Shown: positions 59,529 through 64,000 of the stretch, piece after piece
Position numbering within the stretch: the stretch's first letter is position 1
Layout of the letters: each line of letters begins with the position of its first letter
Origin: Acidimicrobiales bacterium
Lineage (GTDB): Bacteria > Actinomycetota > Acidimicrobiia > Acidimicrobiales > Iamiaceae
Direction: 5' to 3'
Assembly (NCBI GenBank): GCA_030447445.1
Contig: JAUJOW010000012.1
Span: 1 to 64,000, forward strand
Length of the DNA: 64,000 nt
The notes under the pieces: generated by a model
Databases searched by the model: none
Told to the model about the DNA's origin: nothing
The model's input: the letters and a program-made list of their open reading frames with translations, nothing else
Translations under genes and position numbers: made by a program

Positions 59529-61046
59529 ATGCCCACCGTGACCCGAGCCATCCGGCGAGCCGGTCTGCTGCTGAAGCGGGACACCACGCTCGGTGTGGTC
59601 CTCGAGCGGCTGGCCGAGGTGCGGCCCGATCGCACGATGGTGACCGAGTCCGACGGCGGGCCGCATCTCACCGTCGGCGACGCTGCCGCCCTCGTCGACC
59701 GCTGGGCCGGCTCGGTGGCGGCCGCCGTCGATCCTGGCGCCGTCGTGGTCGTCGCCCTGCCCAACGGCTACGAGCAGCTCCTCGCCTGCCTGGCCGTGTC
59801 CCGGGCCGGTGCCGTGCCGGCGCCGGTCAACCCCCAGATGCGGGCCGAGGAGATCGACCACGTGGTGGCCGACTCCGATGCCGCCCTGGTGGTGCGGGAG
59901 AGCGCTGACCTGCGCGGAGCCGCTCCCCTCGGCGCCGCCGTCGCCGTCCCCGCCGATGCCGTGGCCGCCCTGTTCTACACGTCGGGCACGACCGGCACGC
60001 CGAAGGGAGTGGAGCTCACCCACCGGAGCCTCCTCGGCCAGCTCATGGCCGGCGTGGCCCTCCCCTCGGGCCTGCGGCGGGACGAGGCCGTGATGTCGCT
60101 GCCCATCGCCCACATCATGGGCTTCGCCGCCACCCTCGGGCTGGCCTGTGCCGGCATCCCGGTGTACTTCTTGCCGTCCTTCCACCCCGTGGCCGTGCTC
60201 GACGCCATCGAGTCCCGCCGGGCCTCGCTGTTCATCGGCGTCCCGGCCATGTACCGGATGCTGCTCGAGGCCGGGGCCGGCGACCGCGACCTGCGCTCCG
60301 TTCGGCTCTGGCTTTCGGGAGCCGACGCCATGCCTCCCGATCTGGCCGACCGGTTCAAGAAGATGGGAGCGACGGCCGAGCTGCCCCTTCTGGGAGCCGT
60401 CGGCGAGGCCGCCTTCGCCGAGGGCTACGGCATGGTCGAGACCGGTGGCGGGGTGGCGGCCCGCCTCTCCCCGCCGATGGTGGGGTTCGGGCGGGGGGCG
60501 TCGATGGGGGTGGCCCTACCCGGCTACCGCTTCAAGGTGGTGGACGACGACGGGGCCGAGGTCCGGCTGGGTTCCGTGGGCGAGCTGCTGGTGCGGGGGC
60601 CTGGGGTCCTGCGTGGCTACCACGGGGACGCCGGTGCGACCGCCGGAGCACTCACGGAGGACGGCTGGCTCCGCACCGGTGACCTCGCCCGCCTCGGGGC
60701 CCTGGGCACGGTCTTCTTCGTCGGTCGCAAGAAGGACGTGATCAAGCACGGCGGGTACTCGGTCTACGCCGTCGAGCTCGAGCATGTGATCGAGCAACAC
60801 CCCGACGTGGCCGAGGCGGTGGTCGTGGCCCTGCCCGACGACCGCAAAGGGGAGGTGCCTGCGGCCGTGGTCCGCCTGCGCGACGGCGCCACCCTCGACG
60901 CCCCCGCCATGCGGGCCTGGGCCGACGAGCGGCTGAGCGAGTACAAGGTGCCGGTGCGATGGGTGGCGGTCGACGAGCTCCCGAGGACCGGCACCCGCAA
61001 GGTCCAACGGGCCGATCTGGTCGATCTCTTCGAGCCCCCGTCCTGA
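59529..61046 (+). CDS. Acyl-CoA synthetase / AMP-dependent ligase
   Basis: ANL-superfamily enzyme, 505 residues, activating a carboxylic acid to acyl-AMP and acyl-CoA. Signatures: ATP loop LFYTSGTTGTPKGVELTH, A5-type region EGYGMVETGGG, TGDLARLGALGTVFFVGRKK, and the C-terminal catalytic lysine in PRTGTRKVQRADL. A weak TAGCAC lies 6 bases before the ATG. The substrate is probably a medium- or long-chain fatty acid, but this cannot be read from sequence. Confidence 0.9.
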   Translation: MPTVTRAIRRAGLLLKRDTTLGVVLERLAEVRPDRTMVTESDGGPHLTVGDAAALVDRWAGSVAAAVDPGAVVVVALPNGYEQLLACLAVSRAGAVPAPVNPQMRAEEIDHVVADSDAALVVRESADLRGAAPLGAAVAVPADAVAALFYTSGTTGTPKGVELTHRSLLGQLMAGVALPSGLRRDEAVMSLPIAHIMGFAATLGLACAGIPVYFLPSFHPVAVLDAIESRRASLFIGVPAMYRMLLEAGAGDRDLRSVRLWLSGADAMPPDLADRFKKMGATAELPLLGAVGEAAFAEGYGMVETGGGVAARLSPPMVGFGRGASMGVALPGYRFKVVDDDGAEVRLGSVGELLVRGPGVLRGYHGDAGATAGALTEDGWLRTGDLARLGALGTVFFVGRKKDVIKHGGYSVYAVELEHVIEQHPDVAEAVVVALPDDRKGEVPAAVVRLRDGATLDAPAMRAWADERLSEYKVPVRWVAVDELPRTGTRKVQRADLVDLFEPPS

Positions 61047-61052
61047 GCGCGC

Positions 61053-61583
61053 TCACTCCGGGGTTTCGCCGGACTCGATCACCGTGGTGGTGGTCGACGT
61101 GGTGGTGGGGCGGTCGTCGGCGTTGATGTCCACGTCGATGCGACCGTCGATCACCCGGACCGGGTAGCGCTCCAACCCCTTGCCGTCGGCCGGGGCGGTG
61201 AGGGAGTGGTCGCACTCGGCCCGGAACCGCCGCTGCTCCTCCTGCCACTGCCACGGGCAGGAGCGGGGCTTGTCCGGCGGTTGGGCGCGGAAGGCGTACC
61301 AGCCGGTGTCGGGGTCGTCGCCGATGTGCTGCAGGATCAGGTCCCGGCTGCGCTCGCCGGATACGTCGCCGTAGAGGATGGGGCCCCGGTCGGCGATCTC
61401 GGCGGCGAGGCGCTCGGCCTTCCCGCCCTGGAACGTCTGGTCTCCGATGCGCAGCTCGGTGCTGGTGCGATCGGCCAGGACGACGCTGACCACGAACAGG
61501 CCACCCATGACCAGCGCCACCGCCGCCGTGCCGACGGCGAGGGCCCGGCCGGCGTGCCCCGACGACCGGGCGACAGGGCTCAT
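61053..61583 (-). CDS. Uncharacterised single-pass membrane protein
   Basis: The 176-residue product has a basic N-terminus, one membrane helix at about 16-38 ([20 protein letters not shown]) and an exported domain of about 100 residues. That domain has two cysteines (RSCPWQWQ and RAECDHS) that could form a disulfide. It ends in a short Thr-rich tail. I do not recognise the family. It converges on the acyl-CoA synthetase gene. Confidence 0.65.
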   Translation of the reverse strand: MSPVARSSGHAGRALAVGTAAVALVMGGLFVVSVVLADRTSTELRIGDQTFQGGKAERLAAEIADRGPILYGDVSGERSRDLILQHIGDDPDTGWYAFRAQPPDKPRSCPWQWQEEQRRFRAECDHSLTAPADGKGLERYPVRVIDGRIDVDINADDRPTTTSTTTTVIESGETPE

Positions 61584-61626
61584 CGGTATGGTGCCGGCGA
61601 TTGCGGGGCGGTCGGGGGCACCTGCC

Positions 61627-61632
61627 TAGTAT
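61627..61632 (+). promoter_or_regulatory. -10 element TAGTAT for the mutase subunit gene
   Basis: TAGTAT ends 7 bases before GTG 61640, a close match to TATAAT, and implies a leaderless transcript. Confidence 0.5.
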
Positions 61633-61639
61633 CCCTGCC

Positions 61640-62053
61640 GTGCAGCGCCGCTTTCGAGTCGTCGTGGCCAAGCCCGGCCTCGACGGACACGATCGTGGTG
61701 TCAAGGTGATCGCTCGTGCGCTGCGCGACGCCGGGTTCGAGGTCATCTACACCGGCCTGTTCCAGTCCCCCCAGCAGATCGCCGAGGCGGTGCTGCAGGA
61801 GGACGCCGACGCCGTCGGCCTGTCGGTGCTCTCGGGGGCCCACATGACGTTGTTCCCCCGGGTCGTCGACGAGCTGTCGGCCCGGGGCCTCGACGACGTG
61901 GTCGTGTTCGGCGGCGGCATCGTCCCCGGTGCCGACATCGCCGAGCTGAAGGAGCGGGGCGTGGCCGAGGTCTTCACCCCGGGCGCCTCCATGGACGTCA
62001 TCTGCGCCTGGCTCACCGAGGCCCTCGAGGCCCGGGAGACCCAGCTCTCCTAG
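61640..62053 (+). CDS. Cobalamin-binding subunit of an acyl-CoA mutase
   Basis: The 137-residue product is a stand-alone B12-binding domain like the small chain of methylmalonyl-CoA mutase. It has the D-x-H-x-x-G motif in [18 protein letters not shown], then the SxL segment [15 protein letters not shown] and the GG in [12 protein letters not shown]. The large, substrate-binding chain is not in the window. Being next to sucC-sucD suggests methylmalonyl-CoA to succinyl-CoA conversion (propionate and odd-chain fatty-acid use), but other B12 mutases have the same domain. Confidence 0.88.
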   Translation: MQRRFRVVVAKPGLDGHDRGVKVIARALRDAGFEVIYTGLFQSPQQIAEAVLQEDADAVGLSVLSGAHMTLFPRVVDELSARGLDDVVVFGGGIVPGADIAELKERGVAEVFTPGASMDVICAWLTEALEARETQLS

Positions 62054-62074
62054 ACCCCCACCCCGGAGACGACC

Positions 62075-63269
62075 GTGGACCTGTTCGAGTACCAGGGCAA
62101 GCAGTTCTTCGCGACCTTCGACATCCCCGTGTCCCCTGGTGATGTGGCCACGACCGTCGACGAGGCCGTGGCCGTGGCCGAACGCCTCGCCGCCTACCCG
62201 GTGGTGGTGAAGGCCCAGGTGCAGGTGGGCGGCCGAACGCCTCGCCGCCTACCCGGTGGTGGTGAAGGCCCAGGTGCAGGTGGGCGGCCGGGGCAAGGCG
62301 GGCGGCATCAAGCTGGCGGCCACCGCCGACGAGGTGCGGGAGCACGCCGGCAACATCCTCGGCATGGACATCAAGGGCCACGTCGTCGAGCGGGTCTGGA
62401 TCGAGCAGGCCTCCGACATCGCCGAGGAGTACTACGCCAGCTTCACCCTCGACCGGTCGGCCAAGCAGCACCTCGGGATGCTGTCGGCCCAGGGCGGGGT
62501 GGAGATCGAGGCCGTGGCCGACGCCGACCCCGACGCCATCGCCAAGGTCTGGGTCAACCCGGTCGACGGGCTCACCACCGAGGTCGCCCGCCGGTGGGTG
62601 GAGGCGGCCAAGCTGAACCCGGCCGCCACCGAGGGCGCCGTGGACATCCTCGTGAAGCTCTACCGGGCCTACGTCGAGGGCGACGCCGACCTGGTCGAGA
62701 TCAATCCACTCATCCTCACCCCCGAGGGCCGGGTCCACGCCCTCGACGCCAAGGTGACCCTGGACGGGAGCTCGGTCTTCCGCCACCCCGAGTACGCCAC
62801 CTACGACGAGACCCAGGAACGGGACGAGCGGGAGGCGGCGGCCCACGCCCGCGGCCTGCAGTACGTCGGCCTGGACGGCAGCGTCGGCATCATCGCCAAC
62901 GGCGCCGGGCTGGCCATGTCCACCGTCGACATCGTCAGCCAGGTCGGTGGCCGTCCGTCCAACTTCCTCGACATCGGCGGCGGTGCCAACGCCGACGTCA
63001 TGTCCGGCGCCCTCGAGGTCATCAACAACGATCCCGAGGTGCGGGCCATCTTCATCAACATCTTCGGTGGCATCACCAAGGGCGAGGAGGTGGCCAACGG
63101 CATCGTGGCCGCCCTCGGGCGGGTCGAGATCTCCTCGCCCATCGTGGTCCGCCTCGACGGCACCAACGCCGAGCAGGGCCGGGCCATCCTGGCCGACAAC
63201 GCCAGCGTCGTGACCGAGCCCACCATGGTCCAGGCCGCCCGCAGCGCCGTCGAGCTCGCCAACCGGTAG
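62075..63269 (+). CDS. sucC: Succinyl-CoA synthetase beta subunit, disrupted by a 55-bp duplication
   Basis: ADP/GDP-forming subunit of the citric-acid-cycle ligase. GTG at 62075 gives MDLFEYQGKQFFATFDIPVS and reads to VAERLAAYPVVVKAQVQVGG. There a 55-bp unit is repeated, shifting the frame. Skipping one copy restores RGKAGGIKLAATADEVREHA and an intact ATP-grasp protein with EINPLILTPEG, LDIGGGANADV and NIFGGITKGEEVANG. Corrected length is about 379 residues, normal. Unless corrected, only the N-terminal ~60 residues are in frame. Confidence 0.93.
62176..62285. repeat. Exact 55-bp tandem duplication inside sucC
   Basis: 62176-62230 is repeated base for base at 62231-62285, beginning GGCCGAACGCCTCGCCGCCT; the next bases GGCCG start a partial third match. 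The unit is not a multiple of 3, so it breaks sucC. Confidence 0.97.
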
Positions 63270-63281
63270 GGAAGGGAACCC

Positions 63282-64000
63282 ATGTCGATCTTCGTGGACG
63301 AGACGACCAAGGTCGTCTACCAGGGTCTCACCGGCTCGCAGGGCCGGTTCTACGGCCTGCGCAACCGGGACTACGGCACCCAGGTGGTGGCCGGCACGAA
63401 CCCCAAGAAGGCCGGGACGGACGTGGACGGGGTGCCCATCTACGCGTCGGTGGCCGACGCCCGGGACGCCACCGGGGCCACCACGTCGTGCGTGTTCATC
63501 CCGGCGCCCGGGGTGAGGGCGGCGGTCATGGAGGCGGCCGAGGCCGGCATGGACCTCGTCGTCGTCATCACCGAGGGCGTGCCTGCCCACGACGAGGCGT
63601 GGTTCTACAACAAGGTGAAGCGCGACTTCCCCGGCACCCGCATCCTCGGTCCCAACTGCCCGGGCATCATCAGCCCCGGCCGGTGCAACATCGGCATCAC
63701 CGCCGGTGAGATCGCCACGCCGGGCGGTCCCGTCGGGATCGTCAGCCGGTCCGGGACGCTCACCTACCAGGCCCTCTACGAGCTGAAGCTCCAGGGCATC
63801 GGCGTGACCACGTGCGTGGGCATCGGCGGCGACCCCGTGCCCGGCACCTCCTTCATCGACTGCCTGGAGGCGTTCGAGGCCGACCCCGAGACCCGGGCGG
63901 TGATGATGATCGGCGAGATCGGCGGCACCGGCGAGGAGGAGGCGGCCGAGTTCATCGAGGCCAAGATGACCAAGCCGCTGTCGTCCTACATCGCCGGCGT
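63282..64000 (+). CDS. sucD: Succinyl-CoA synthetase alpha subunit (partial, cut by window end)
   Basis: CoA-binding and phosphohistidine subunit of the sucCD ligase. The 239 residues visible have the CoA-binding start [54 protein letters not shown], and [20 protein letters not shown]. The frame is open to the last base. The active-site histidine would lie just past the end of the window. ATG follows GGAAGGG, 12 bases after sucC. Confidence 0.96.
   Translation, partial: MSIFVDETTKVVYQGLTGSQGRFYGLRNRDYGTQVVAGTNPKKAGTDVDGVPIYASVADARDATGATTSCVFIPAPGVRAAVMEAAEAGMDLVVVITEGVPAHDEAWFYNKVKRDFPGTRILGPNCPGIISPGRCNIGITAGEIATPGGPVGIVSRSGTLTYQALYELKLQGIGVTTCVGIGGDPVPGTSFIDCLEAFEADPETRAVMMIGEIGGTGEEEAAEFIEAKMTKPLSSYIAG

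Noticed and set aside
62176..62285. The 55-bp duplication as a phase-variable repeat
   Set aside because: There are only two full copies of a long unit in a core metabolic gene. An assembly error or a recent chance duplication is simpler, so it is reported as a finding without that claim.

Overview
The window is a very G+C-rich chromosomal segment from an actinobacterium, most likely of the Acidimicrobiia or a nearby lineage. Evidence: the S10-spc-alpha ribosomal superoperon runs on into secY-adk-map-infA-rpmJ-rpsM-rpsK-rpsD-rpoA-rplQ-truA. The respiratory genes are of the actinobacterial bcc-aa3 type (two-haem QcrC, multi-span Rieske QcrA, CtaF). A GuaB3 paralogue lies beside guaA. Starts are often GTG, genes overlap by 4 bases (ATGA/GTGA), and many transcription units look leaderless. 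The lineage is inferred from gene content only. There is no IS element, CRISPR array, tRNA or rRNA in the window.

Layout. 1-17957: ribosomal proteins, SecY, Adk, Map, IF-1, RpoA and TruA, with an SGNH-hydrolase-like gene placed between rpsJ and rplC. 17954-20289: a beta-lactamase-fold serine hydrolase and a TreT-like glycosyltransferase. 20322-21239: rplM-rpsI. 21268-28312: amino-sugar and cell-envelope genes (glmM, a membrane Ser/Thr kinase, an unusually large GlmS-like protein, acpS). 28323-35619: NAD(P)HX repair, a CBS protein, alr, a P1-family peptidase, a family-4 uracil-DNA glycosylase and the tRNA t6A set tsaE-tsaB-rimI-tsaD. 35616-38750: asparaginase and CIRCE-controlled groES-groEL ending in a strong terminator. 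38817-40012: two small proteins and a CoA-type Nudix hydrolase. 40075-47678: ctaCDF converging on ctaE-qcrC-qcrA-qcrB, plus a CtaG-like gene. 47699-55036: guaB, an aromatic amino-acid decarboxylase, yqgE/algH, two uncharacterised genes, guaB3 and guaA. 55086-61583: a dienelactone hydrolase, a flippase-like membrane protein, pcrA, an acyl-CoA synthetase and an uncharacterised membrane protein. 61640-64000: a cobalamin-binding mutase subunit and sucC-sucD (sucD is cut by the window end).

Sequence quality matters here. From about 3840 to 7277 every gene from the end of rplB to rplN is broken by small indels, most of them one missing base in a C or G run. The genes before and after are clean. Similar single-base breaks occur in guaA, the dienelactone hydrolase and pcrA (55020-58030), and sucC carries an exact 55-bp tandem duplication. 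Since these genes are essential or core, the breaks most likely reflect local consensus or assembly errors.

The best leads are: the 1157-residue GlmS-like protein, with inserts in its glutaminase domain and a new C-terminal region, and the repeat/palindrome DNA in its promoter; a recurrent TANNNT element 5-8 bases before start codons, implying widespread leaderless transcription; overlapping divergent promoters between guaB and the decarboxylase; a 10-bp-stem hairpin in the rplC leader; acidic tails on L4, L22 and S3; and a possible CTG start for infA.
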